Below are positions 8,690 to 16,103 of a stretch of 64,000 nucleotides of DNA, piece by piece. The notes under the pieces were generated by a model. It was not told where the DNA came from and searched no databases. It saw only the letters and a list, made by a program, of their open reading frames with translations. Numbering within the stretch: the first letter of the stretch is position 1; every line of letters starts with the position of its first letter. Source of the DNA: Pseudomonas sp. GM79 (GTDB lineage: Bacteria > Pseudomonadota > Gammaproteobacteria > Pseudomonadales > Pseudomonadaceae); NCBI RefSeq assembly GCF_000282495.1, contig NZ_AKJE01000111.1, positions 62,001-126,000 of the forward strand, given 5' to 3'. The position numbers and the translations under genes were made by a program.

Positions 8690-10239
8690 GGAAGATCCCT
8701 AGGCGCTGCTTCGTTGAACAGCGCATCACGTTTTTGGTAGCCGGCGAAAGCGGCGGCAAGCAAATCATCCTGGGTCCAGCTGTCACGCTCGAAGGTGTCA
8801 ATCAGACGCCCTGCCGACAGCACACCGACGCGATCGCAGATCAGCATCAGTTCGCGCAAGTCGCTGGACACCACTACCAGCGCTTTGCCCTGACGGGTCA
8901 ACTCACCGAGTAATGCGTAGATATCGAACTTGGCGCCGACGTCGATGCCACGGGTCGGCTCGTCGAACAGCATCACAGTACAGTCGCGCTCCAGCCAACG
9001 GCCGATCACGACTTTCTGCTGATTACCGCCGGACAGTTCCGATACCAGTTGCGTCGGGCTGGAACTGCGAATGCGCATGGCGTTGATCTGACGCTGGGCC
9101 AGAGACATCTCGTCACCGTTGTTGACGAAGCCACCGCTGGAAATCACCGGCATATTGCCCAAGGCGATGTTGGCGCTGATCGATTGCGTCAGCAGCAGGC
9201 CTTCGCCTTTGCGATCTTCGGTGATCAGGGCGATGCCGTGACCGACCGCGTCGGCCGGCGAACGAATACTCACCACCTGAGCCGACGCCCCCAGCGCAAC
9301 GGTGCCGCTGTCGGCTGTATCGGCGCCGAAGATCAGGCGCAGTAACTCAGTGCGCCCTGCCCCGATCAAACCGGAAATTCCGAAAATTTCGCCGGCGCGC
9401 ACTTCGAAAGACACGTCGCGGACTTTGTCGGAACGGGTCAGCCCTTTGACCGTCAAGGCCGGCGCGCCGATCTTGCGCGGCCCCATGTCGATGTGCTCGC
9501 CCAATTCACGGCCGACCATCAGGGTGACCAGTTGCTCGCTGTTGTAATTGGCCATCGGCTCGACACAGACCAGGTTGCCATCGCGCAATACCGCGATGCG
9601 CTGGGCCACCCGAGCCAGTTCTTCGAGGCGGTGGGAAATGTAGATGATCGACACGCCACGCGCTTGCAGGCGAGTGATCTGCTCGAAGAGCATTTCAACT
9701 TCACGGGCCGTGAGCATTGCTGTCGGCTCGTCGAGAATCAGCACGTGGCAATCGCCGATCAGATTGCGGGCGATCTCCACCATTTGCTGATGGCCGATAC
9801 CCAGTTCGCCAACCAACGTATCTGGATCGATGGCGTCCAAGCCGACCTGGGCCATGGCCTCGATCGCCGCCTTGCGCAATTGCTTGCGGCTGATCCAGCC
9901 ACCGTGGCTGGGCAGGTTGTCGAGAAACAGGTTTTCCGCCACCGACAACGTCGGCAACAGATTGAGTTCTTGCATGACCATGCGGATGCCCAGCTCTTCG
10001 GCCTGGCTCCGGCTGCCTGGACGGTAATCCCGCCCCTGGAATCGCATCTGGCCGGTGGTCGGCGCGACCAGTCCACCAATGATTTTCGACAGCGTACTTT
10101 TACCGGCACCGTTTTCGCCGGTCAGCGCCAGCACTTCACCACGCATCAGCGTCAGGTCGATACCGGTGAGGACAGGTTGGGCATAGGTTTTACCGATACC
10201 GCTGACCGAGAGGACAGCGTTCGGGGCGCAAACTGACAT
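8686..10239 (-). CDS. rbsA: Ribose ABC transporter ATPase
   Basis: A 517-residue fused double ATPase. The first domain has Walker A GENGAGKS (about residue 41) and a Walker B LILDEPT. The second has the degenerate GLIGAGRTE loop, signature LSGGNQQ and LFDEPTRGID. The asymmetry between halves is typical of sugar importers of this class. Fifty-six bases separate it from rbsB upstream. Confidence 0.97.
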   Translation of the reverse strand: MSVCAPNAVLSVSGIGKTYAQPVLTGIDLTLMRGEVLALTGENGAGKSTLSKIIGGLVAPTTGQMRFQGRDYRPGSRSQAEELGIRMVMQELNLLPTLSVAENLFLDNLPSHGGWISRKQLRKAAIEAMAQVGLDAIDPDTLVGELGIGHQQMVEIARNLIGDCHVLILDEPTAMLTAREVEMLFEQITRLQARGVSIIYISHRLEELARVAQRIAVLRDGNLVCVEPMANYNSEQLVTLMVGRELGEHIDMGPRKIGAPALTVKGLTRSDKVRDVSFEVRAGEIFGISGLIGAGRTELLRLIFGADTADSGTVALGASAQVVSIRSPADAVGHGIALITEDRKGEGLLLTQSISANIALGNMPVISSGGFVNNGDEMSLAQRQINAMRIRSSSPTQLVSELSGGNQQKVVIGRWLERDCTVMLFDEPTRGIDVGAKFDIYALLGELTRQGKALVVVSSDLRELMLICDRVGVLSAGRLIDTFERDSWTQDDLLAAAFAGYQKRDALFNEAAPRDLP

Positions 10240-10295
10240 AAAAACTCTCCATGTGCTCGCCCCAGGAGGCGAGCACCGTTGTGTCGCCAGAAAGA

Positions 10296-11252
10296 CTACT
10301 TGGTAACCAGCTCTACCGGAGTTTCGATGACGCCGTTGGCGCCGCTATCGACCGTCTCACCCTTGATGATTTTCAGCGCCGTCTCGATGCCGAATACCGC
10401 TTGGCGGGCAGCGAACTGGTCGGCGGTGGCCAGGACGCGGCCATCCTTGAGCATTGGCTTGATGGCGTTGATGTTGTCGTAACCAACCACCTGCACCTTG
10501 CCGGCCTTGCCCGCCGCGCGCACGGCAGATACCGCGCCGACCGCCATACTGTCGTTGCCGGCCAACAGGGCCTTGATGTTCGGGTACTCGCTGAGCATCG
10601 ACGAGGCAACCTTGCCGCCCTTGTCGATTTCCCAATCGCCGGACTGCAGGGACACGACTTTGATCTGCGCCGCTTCCATCGCATCCTTGAAGCCAGCCGT
10701 ACGCTGCTGGGCGTTGGTGGTGGTGGAAACGCCTTCGATGATGCCGACTTCGTCACCAGCCTTCAGCTGTTTGGCCAGGTACTCACCCACCAGACGCGCG
10801 CCTTTGCGGTTGTCCGGGCCTACGAACGGAACGGTGATGTTTTTGCTTTTGACCACGGCCGGGTCCAGCTGGTTATCGATGTTGATCACGGTGATGCCGG
10901 CATCGACTGCTTTCTTGATGACCGGGACCATGGCCTTGGAGTCTGCCGGAGCGATGACCAATGCGTTGACTTTGGACAAAATCATTTGCTCGACGATGCG
11001 CGTCTGGCCGGCCGTGTCCGTCTCGTCCTTGATGCCGTTGGAGATCAGTTCGAAGTCGCCGGAGTGGTCTTTCTGGTAGGCCTTGGCGCCGTCTTCCATG
11101 GTCAGGAAGAATTCGTTGGCCAGGGATTTCATGACCAATGCGACTTTAGGTTTTTCAGGGGTTTCGGCGAAAGCCGAAGAGACGGGCAACGCGGCGGATG
11201 CGGCAGCCAGCATTGCGACAGCGAGAAGACGTCCAGCGAATGGCAGCTTCAT
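10296..11252 (-). CDS. rbsB: Periplasmic ribose-binding protein
   Basis: A 318-residue substrate-binding protein for the ribose importer. Residues 1-29 are a Sec signal peptide (LLAVAMLAAASAALPVSSAFA). The fold is the Peripla_BP_4 type, with sugar-contact motifs such as FLTMEDGA near the N-terminus, GPDNRKGA in the middle and AGNDSMAVGA further on. It is the first gene of the operon. GGAGTG lies seven bases before the ATG. Confidence 0.96.
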   Translation of the reverse strand: MKLPFAGRLLAVAMLAAASAALPVSSAFAETPEKPKVALVMKSLANEFFLTMEDGAKAYQKDHSGDFELISNGIKDETDTAGQTRIVEQMILSKVNALVIAPADSKAMVPVIKKAVDAGITVINIDNQLDPAVVKSKNITVPFVGPDNRKGARLVGEYLAKQLKAGDEVGIIEGVSTTTNAQQRTAGFKDAMEAAQIKVVSLQSGDWEIDKGGKVASSMLSEYPNIKALLAGNDSMAVGAVSAVRAAGKAGKVQVVGYDNINAIKPMLKDGRVLATADQFAARQAVFGIETALKIIKGETVDSGANGVIETPVELVTK

Positions 11253-11336
11253 GGGTTCACTCCGATCTTATGATTATTCTGAGCAATGCTTGCGCTGGAC
11301 TCTGCCCTTACGGGATCAAGCCATCAAGGGCGACCG

Positions 11337-11350
11337 CGCAAACGTTTGCG
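11337..11350 (-). promoter_or_regulatory. RbsR-like operator
   Basis: CGCAAACGTTTGCG is a perfect 14-bp palindrome centred on AACGTT, the LacI-family pattern. It begins nine bases downstream of the predicted -10 and covers the expected transcription start of rbsB, so a bound repressor would block initiation. Confidence 0.85.
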
Positions 11351-11358
11351 TAGACCGA

Positions 11359-11387
11359 ACTATGCGAACCCTATCGAGATTTGTCAA
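11359..11387 (-). promoter_or_regulatory. Sigma-70 promoter of the rbs operon
   Basis: On the minus strand a perfect -35 TTGACA (11382-11387) is followed after 17 bases by CATAGT (11359-11364), four of six to the -10 consensus. The start would fall near 11352, inside the operator. Confidence 0.82.
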
Positions 11388-11431
11388 CGACCCGTTCTGT
11401 GTCTCGGTTGGCAAAAGCCAACCCTTTTACA

Positions 11432-11884
11432 TCACGCTGTGGTGCTGACCAGACTGCCACTGCTGGAACCCTTGGCCAGCTCTTTGACCAGATTGCCTGT
11501 CACTTGCGCGAGCGCACCGCTGGTATCGGCGATTTGCCCCTGAATCGACATGACCGCGGTGGCTTTGGCTTCCGGGGTCGGATAATTCGCTGCCTGAGCG
11601 GCCGCCAGTTGTTGCTGCTGTTCGCGCAGTTGCTGCTGAAGTTCCTGCATGCGTTTGAGCAGTACCTGCACCGCAATACTTTGATTGCTGCTTTTTTCGG
11701 ATTTGCTTTCGCCCTGAGTCTGCGCACCGCCACCGGTTCTGACTTGGTTGTCACTACCCGCCTCTTCACCCAGCGCTTGGGCTGAGGCGTCGGACGTCGC
11801 TTCACTCAAGGCGTTGATAGTCGCCGGAGACTTGCCCGCGATAGTGATGGCACCTGCATTTGGAAAACCGACAGTAAACGACAT
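11432..11884 (-). CDS. Ala/Gln-rich coiled-coil protein of unknown function
   Basis: A 150-residue protein with no signal peptide or membrane segment. Residues 78-102 (MQELQQQLREQQQQLAAAQA) form a clear coiled coil. The first 70 residues are low-complexity (Ser, Glu, Gly) and the end is a Ser/Gly tail. AGGAG lies five bases before the ATG. It stands alone between the rbs operon and ansB. A leading SFTVGFPNAGAIT segment followed by a flexible region is reminiscent of surface or secreted accessory proteins, but I do not recognise a family. Confidence 0.7.
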   Translation of the reverse strand: MSFTVGFPNAGAITIAGKSPATINALSEATSDASAQALGEEAGSDNQVRTGGGAQTQGESKSEKSSNQSIAVQVLLKRMQELQQQLREQQQQLAAAQAANYPTPEAKATAVMSIQGQIADTSGALAQVTGNLVKELAKGSSSGSLVSTTA

Positions 11885-12220
11885 ATGAACTCCTGGAAAA
11901 GATCCCTTTAGAGGAGCATCGACCTGTGCGGGGATTTCTTTAGCACTGATTTCCGATTTTGCAAGTCGACTGTCTCAATGAGGGTCGGAGAGCCGAACGT
12001 AAAAGCTACATCTGTTCGGAAACCCGGACACCCAAGTGCGAATACTTTTCCAGACGTTTCAATAATTCATATAAAAATCATATGGTTAAAAGATCTTATT
12101 GTTGAATATCAGGCTGGTACAGATCCTGCTCTTCTCCTACACCCCCGGCGTTCAGATCTGCTTGGGGGCGTGTCTAGATGAACCTGCATCCGCAACGTTT
12201 CACTACGAGAGAAAACAATA
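11885..12220. other. Long upstream region of the asparaginase gene
   Basis: No convincing gene lies in these 336 bases. The left part is the promoter region of the coiled-coil gene. The middle (about 12030-12110) is strikingly AT-rich for this genome and may hold the ansB promoter. From 12139 to 12173 a GC-rich stem can form (ACAC plus CCCC pairing with GGGG plus GTGT around a loop), 48 bases before the ansB start, which would sit in its leader. Confidence 0.45.
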
Positions 12221-13309
12221 ATGAAATCTGCCTTCAACACTTTTATTCCGGGCGCTTTGGCCCTGCTATTACTTCTGCCCACCGCCCTTCAGGCAAAAGA
12301 AGTCGAAACAAAACAGAAACTGGCGAACGTGGTGATCCTGGCCACCGGCGGCACCATCGCCGGCGCGGGTGCCAGTGCCGCCAACAGCGCCACCTATCAA
12401 GCGGCGAAAGTCGGTATCGAACAGCTGATCGCAGGGGTTCCGGAACTAAGCCAATTGGCCAACGTTCGCGGCGAACAGGTCATGCAGATCGCGTCCGAAA
12501 GCATCACCAACGACAACCTGCTGCAACTGGGCCGTCGCGTGGCTGAACTGGCCGACAGCAAAGACGTCGATGGCATTGTCATCACCCACGGCACCGACAC
12601 GCTGGAAGAAACCGCTTACTTCCTCAATCTGGTGGAAAAAACCGACAAGCCGATCATCGTCGTAGGCTCCATGCGCCCTGGCACCGCCATGTCGGCCGAC
12701 GGCATGCTGAACCTGTACAACGCCGTCGCCGTGGCCAGCAGCAAAGACGCGCGCGGCAAAGGCGTACTGGTGACCATGAACGATGAAATCCAGTCGGGTC
12801 GCGATGTCAGCAAAATGATCAACATCAAGACCGAGGCGTTCAAAAGTGCCTGGGGCCCACTGGGCATGGTGGTCGAAGGCAAATCCTACTGGTTCCGCTT
12901 GCCAGCCAAGCGCCACACCATGGATTCGGAATTCGACATCAAAACCATCAAGAGCCTGGCTGACGTCGAAATCGCCTATTCCTATGGCAACGTCAGCGAC
13001 ACCGCCTACAAAGCCCTGGCTCAATCGGGCGCCAAAGCCATCATCCACGCCGGTACCGGCAATGGCTCGGTCTCGTCCCGCGTGGTTCCCGCCCTGCAAG
13101 CCCTGCGCAAGGACGGCGTACAAATCATTCGTTCTTCCCACGTCAACGCCGGTGGTTTCGTACTGCGTAACGCCGAACAGCCTGACGACAAGTACGACTG
13201 GGTTGTGGCTAACGACCTGAACCCGCAAAAAGCCCGCATCCTGGCCATGGTCGCGCTGACCAAGACCAACGACACCAAAGAACTGCAACGGATGTTCTGG
13301 GAATACTGA
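12221..13309 (+). CDS. ansB: Periplasmic glutaminase-asparaginase
   Basis: This type II enzyme hydrolyses glutamine and asparagine to the acids and ammonia. The 362 residues include a Sec signal peptide (LALLLLLPTALQA, cleavage near residue 25). The first catalytic threonine is in ATGGTIAG and the second triad in THGTDTLEET; the serine-containing RGEQVMQIASESITN strand also matches. It resembles the Pseudomonas glutaminase-asparaginase group more than the cytoplasmic type I enzymes. The start ATG at 12221 follows GAGAG. A weak GC hairpin (CCCGACC/GGTCGGG, 13320-13339) without a T-run follows the stop. Confidence 0.95.
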   Translation: MKSAFNTFIPGALALLLLLPTALQAKEVETKQKLANVVILATGGTIAGAGASAANSATYQAAKVGIEQLIAGVPELSQLANVRGEQVMQIASESITNDNLLQLGRRVAELADSKDVDGIVITHGTDTLEETAYFLNLVEKTDKPIIVVGSMRPGTAMSADGMLNLYNAVAVASSKDARGKGVLVTMNDEIQSGRDVSKMINIKTEAFKSAWGPLGMVVEGKSYWFRLPAKRHTMDSEFDIKTIKSLADVEIAYSYGNVSDTAYKALAQSGAKAIIHAGTGNGSVSSRVVPALQALRKDGVQIIRSSHVNAGGFVLRNAEQPDDKYDWVVANDLNPQKARILAMVALTKTNDTKELQRMFWEY

Positions 13310-13463
13310 TCCGCCCTCGCCCGACCTGTTCTGGTCGGGCATCGCTGCCACCACTCGCCAGCCTTGGTGAGTGGTTCACGACCTATTCCGATAAAAAATT
13401 TCCCATCGTCCTACACCAAACGGAAAAAACTACTGTCAGAGGATTTTCTTGAATTTTAAGCAG

Positions 13464-13492
13464 TTGCGAAAATGCTTACAGTTAAATACTGT
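13464..13492 (+). promoter_or_regulatory. Predicted promoter of the DUF1654-endA pair
   Basis: TTGCGA (13464-13469), a 17-base spacer, then TACTGT (13487-13492). The -10 overlaps the LexA box, so LexA binding would compete with polymerase. Confidence 0.6.
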
Positions 13493-13504
13493 ATGCCCGT
13501 ACAG
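13489..13504 (+). promoter_or_regulatory. LexA (SOS) box
   Basis: CTGTATGCCCGTACAG has both invariant half-sites of the gammaproteobacterial LexA box, CTGT-N8-ACAG, with the flanking TA at the left. It lies 19 bases before the GTG start of the DUF1654 gene and overlaps its predicted -10. Confidence 0.85.
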
Positions 13505-13522
13505 CTTAATAAGGATAATTCC

Positions 13523-13762
13523 GTGGCCACTACCTCTGTCTCTCCTGATACCTATGAACGCCTGGGTATGCGCATTCAGAAAATCATCAATTCCCCCACC
13601 GCTCAAAAAGCCAAAGCGGCACTGATCTTCCGTCTTCCAGATGAACCGGTGGATGAGTGGGAACGCTTGCTCGAAGAAATCGACGAGAACGATAACGTCA
13701 CCCTCGCCCATCGCGACGATGGCGGTGTGCAGATTTTCTGGGTTGTGCCAAAGGAAGACTGA
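13523..13762 (+). CDS. DUF1654 family protein, SOS-linked
   Basis: A 79-residue cytoplasmic protein. The GTG at 13523 is preferred over an ATG at 13493 because AAGGA lies seven bases before it and because the ATG falls inside the LexA box. The sequence (YERLGMRIQKIINSPTAQKA, then EEWERLL-like and HRDDGGVQIFWVVP) is the pattern I associate with DUF1654, found mainly in pseudomonads. No function is known to me. Its stop is four bases before endA, and it shares the SOS-type promoter, so it is probably co-expressed with the nuclease. Confidence 0.85.
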   Translation: MATTSVSPDTYERLGMRIQKIINSPTAQKAKAALIFRLPDEPVDEWERLLEEIDENDNVTLAHRDDGGVQIFWVVPKED

Positions 13763-13766
13763 GTCA

Positions 13767-14456
13767 ATGAGTGTCCGCTGGTTTGCTTTACTGCTTCTGC
13801 TCATCACCCTTGGCGCCCAGGCTGGCGCCCCACGCACCTTCAACGAAGCCAAGAAAGTCGCGTGGAAGTTGTACGCCCCGCAATCCACCGAGTTTTATTG
13901 CGGCTGCAAATACACCGGCAACCGCGTGGACTTGGCCGCCTGCGGCTATGTGCCGCGCAAAAACGCCAAACGCGCCTCGCGCATCGAGTGGGAACACATT
14001 GTCCCGGCCTGGCAGATCGGCCATCTGCGCGAATGCTGGCAACAAGGCGGTCGCAAGAACTGCACACGGTACGACCCGACCTATCAGAAAGCCGAGGCCG
14101 ATCTGCACAATCTGGTGCCGAGCATCGGCGAGGTGAATGGCGATCGCAGCAACTTCAGCTTCGGCTGGTTGCCCGTGCAATCGGGTCAATATGGTTCGTG
14201 CCTGACGCAGGTCGACTTCAAGGCGAAGAAGGTCATGCCCCGCCCTTCCATTCGCGGCATGATCGCCCGGACTTACTTCTACATGAGCAAGCAGTACGGC
14301 TTGCGCCTGTCAAAACAGGATCGGCAATTGTATGAAGCCTGGAACAAGACCTATCCGGTACAGGCCTGGGAACGTCAGCGCAACCAGAGCGTGGCGTGTG
14401 TGATGGGGCGCGGCAACGAGTTTGTCGGCCCGGTGGACATGAAAACCTGCGGCTGA
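13767..14456 (+). CDS. endA: Endonuclease I (periplasmic DNase)
   Basis: A 229-residue EndA-type nuclease that cuts double-stranded DNA. Residues 1-19 are a signal peptide (FALLLLLITLGAQA). The metal-dependent beta-beta-alpha core is visible as EWEHIVPAW (catalytic His) and DLHNLVPSIGEVNGDRSN (metal-binding Asn). Eight or so cysteines fit disulfide bonding outside the cytoplasm. The ATG at 13767 has AAGGAAG ahead. It is the second gene of a two-gene unit with an upstream LexA box. In E. coli endA is not a classic SOS gene, so this control is notable. Confidence 0.94.
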   Translation: MSVRWFALLLLLITLGAQAGAPRTFNEAKKVAWKLYAPQSTEFYCGCKYTGNRVDLAACGYVPRKNAKRASRIEWEHIVPAWQIGHLRECWQQGGRKNCTRYDPTYQKAEADLHNLVPSIGEVNGDRSNFSFGWLPVQSGQYGSCLTQVDFKAKKVMPRPSIRGMIARTYFYMSKQYGLRLSKQDRQLYEAWNKTYPVQAWERQRNQSVACVMGRGNEFVGPVDMKTCG

Positions 14457-14473
14457 CCGGCCGCTGAAAACAC

Positions 14474-14504
14474 AAAGGCCTGGGGCATTACACCTCAGGC
14501 CTTT
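14474..14504. terminator. Bidirectional terminator between endA and the SPOR lipoprotein gene
   Basis: A 12-bp stem AAAGGCCTGGGG/CCTCAGGCCTTT with one G-U pair and a 7-base loop. T-rich sequence follows on the plus strand and A-rich sequence precedes it, so it can serve both convergent genes. Confidence 0.88.
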
Positions 14505-14530
14505 GTTCGTTTCTAAACGCCGTTTTTTGT

Positions 14531-14896
14531 TTATTGAGCCGTCGGATGTTCGACCACCAGCGACTCGATATTCCTTTTCTTTGCACGGGTAAGCGCTGCC
14601 GTCACCTCAGCTTGCTTGGCTTCTGCCTCGGTTTTCGAATTAAACGGTCCTATCAGGATCCGAACCTTTCCATTCTCCCTGATGACGCTGGAAACGAAGC
14701 TATGCTCAATCAGCCAGCCGCTCAGGTCACTGACCGCCTGGGGGGTTTCGCCGCGCACCTCGACGTCCCATTGCGGACCGGTTGTCGCCGCGGGTACGGA
14801 AGCGACTGTCGGTTGCGGCTTTTGCGCGTTAACCCCCTTACCCTCATCGCACCCGGCCAACGTCAATACTGCGATTACCAAGGCCACTTTGCGCAC
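14531..14896 (-). CDS. SPOR-domain lipoprotein
   Basis: A 121-residue lipoprotein. It starts at GTG (14894-14896) with GAGGGAAG ahead. The lipobox LTLAGC places the lipid on Cys16. The C-terminal 75 residues (WDVEVRGETPQAVSDLSGWL, then VRILIGPFNSKTEAEAKQAEV) have the SPOR pattern, which binds denuded septal peptidoglycan glycan. A Pro/Ala linker joins the two. It stands alone. Role at the division site is inferred from the domain only. Confidence 0.82.
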   Translation of the reverse strand: MRKVALVIAVLTLAGCDEGKGVNAQKPQPTVASVPAATTGPQWDVEVRGETPQAVSDLSGWLIEHSFVSSVIRENGKVRILIGPFNSKTEAEAKQAEVTAALTRAKKRNIESLVVEHPTAQ

Positions 14897-15145
14897 AACG
14901 CTTCCCTCTGAATGCTGAAAGCAGCGATTTTAACACTCATGGATCCTGCTCGAGCGCCGCAAAATGGGCGCAAAACAACGAGAATGATGGTTGCGGCCTC
15001 TGTATAGTTACGCCTTGGGAATTAATGCAGCATCTGCGCGTCAGAAAGAGGCACCCAAACTGCGAGACTTCGCACTAATCTATACCTATACCGACCTCTG
15101 CACTGTCCGAATCAGGTGCCCTACAAAGCAATCAAGGAGAAAACC

Positions 15146-15340
15146 ATGCTGATACTCACCCGCAAAGTCGGTGAAAGCATAAACATCGGTGACAATATTA
15201 CGATCACCATTCTGGGCGTTAGCGGCCAGCAAGTCAGAATTGGCATCAACGCCCCGAAAGACGTTGCGGTGCATCGCGAAGAAATCTATCAACGCATTCA
15301 GGCCGGCCTGACCGCCCCAGACAAACCGCAAACACCCTGA
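15146..15340 (+). CDS. rsmE: CsrA/RsmA-family translational regulator RsmE
   Basis: A 64-residue RNA-binding dimer that represses translation by covering GGA motifs at ribosome sites and is titrated by Rsm small RNAs in the Gac/Rsm pathway. The N-terminus MLILTRKVGESINIGDN and the VRIGINAPKDVAVHREEIYQRI core are complete, including the RNA-contact Arg44-type residue in VHREE. The tail (AGLTAPDKPQTP) is that of RsmE rather than RsmA of fluorescent pseudomonads. The start ATG at 15146 follows AAGGAGA. The ribosome site TCAAGGAGA itself contains a GGA like Rsm targets, which would allow autoregulation, as known for RsmE in P. protegens. Confidence 0.93.
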   Translation: MLILTRKVGESINIGDNITITILGVSGQQVRIGINAPKDVAVHREEIYQRIQAGLTAPDKPQTP

Positions 15341-15534
15341 ATCCTGCTGTGGTCAGTAGCCAGCCCATTCAGCCTCGAATAACGGCTGGCTAAAGATTCA
15401 AGCACCGCATCGCTCTCTGCCCAGCCTCTCTTTGCCATGCCTTCGCAACGTGGGGCCGATACTAGCGCCCTCGCCTCATGCCTGACTGTCAGACGTTTCG
15501 GATTTGCTGCGAGAAAGGGCTTCCTCCTTCCCGG

Positions 15535-15990
15535 CTAGCCAAACGCGACCCCACGCGCCATGCCCGTGGCGGCCACAACCATCAGCACCAGCAGCAGCGC
15601 CTCGATATGACTGATACGGGCAAATAGCGTTGCGCGCCCGGTATCGATCGCCGCCCCACGCCCCAGCGCAATCCGCCATTTGATCAGCGCCACCATCGGT
15701 GCAATTTCAAGCAGCAGGATAAGGACGAAGAGCGTCATTTTGAGGTGAAACAGCGGCTGGTGAAGGTAGTAATCAGTGCCTTTTTCATACCCACCAAAAG
15801 CTCGCATCCCTCCCGTGACCAAGAGAATGACTGCAGAGATCCCCCACAGATTATCCGCAACCAGAACGCTGCGCGCCTCCCCTGTCCCGGCAATCAGACG
15901 ACGTAAAGCCCTACCGCGGGTCAGTACCGCCCAGAAGCCCAGCGCAAAGGCCAAGAGGTGAATCGCCGCCAGAAACCAGTGAATCAGCAT
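15535..15990 (-). CDS. DUF2214-like inner-membrane protein
   Basis: A 151-residue membrane protein with four hydrophobic segments (near residues 3-20, 45-62, 80-98 and 125-145). The start is taken at 15990 because GGGAG lies seven bases before it; an ATG at 15996 would leave only one base. The sequence (LVADNLWGISAVILLVTGGMRAF, and HPLF-like YLHQPLFHLKMT) fits what I know as DUF2214, function unknown. It is divergent from the MFS gene. Confidence 0.75.
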   Translation of the reverse strand: MLIHWFLAAIHLLAFALGFWAVLTRGRALRRLIAGTGEARSVLVADNLWGISAVILLVTGGMRAFGGYEKGTDYYLHQPLFHLKMTLFVLILLLEIAPMVALIKWRIALGRGAAIDTGRATLFARISHIEALLLVLMVVAATGMARGVAFG

Positions 15991-16103
15991 CGACATACTC
16001 CCTACAGACGAAGTTGAAACAGCCCTACAGTAGTAGTTCATCGGAGGATATTTGCCCAAAGCACGTGGCTCCGCTGATACACCGCCATCGACATGAGGTC
16101 ACT

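Noticed and set aside
7397..8740. A His/Asp-rich plus-strand frame opposite rbsR and rbsC
   Set aside because: Its composition is the reverse complement of membrane-protein codons; rbsC and rbsR are certain.
11978..12181. A 67-codon plus-strand frame before ansB
   Set aside because: No ribosome site, odd composition, and it ends in the leader stem; not supported.
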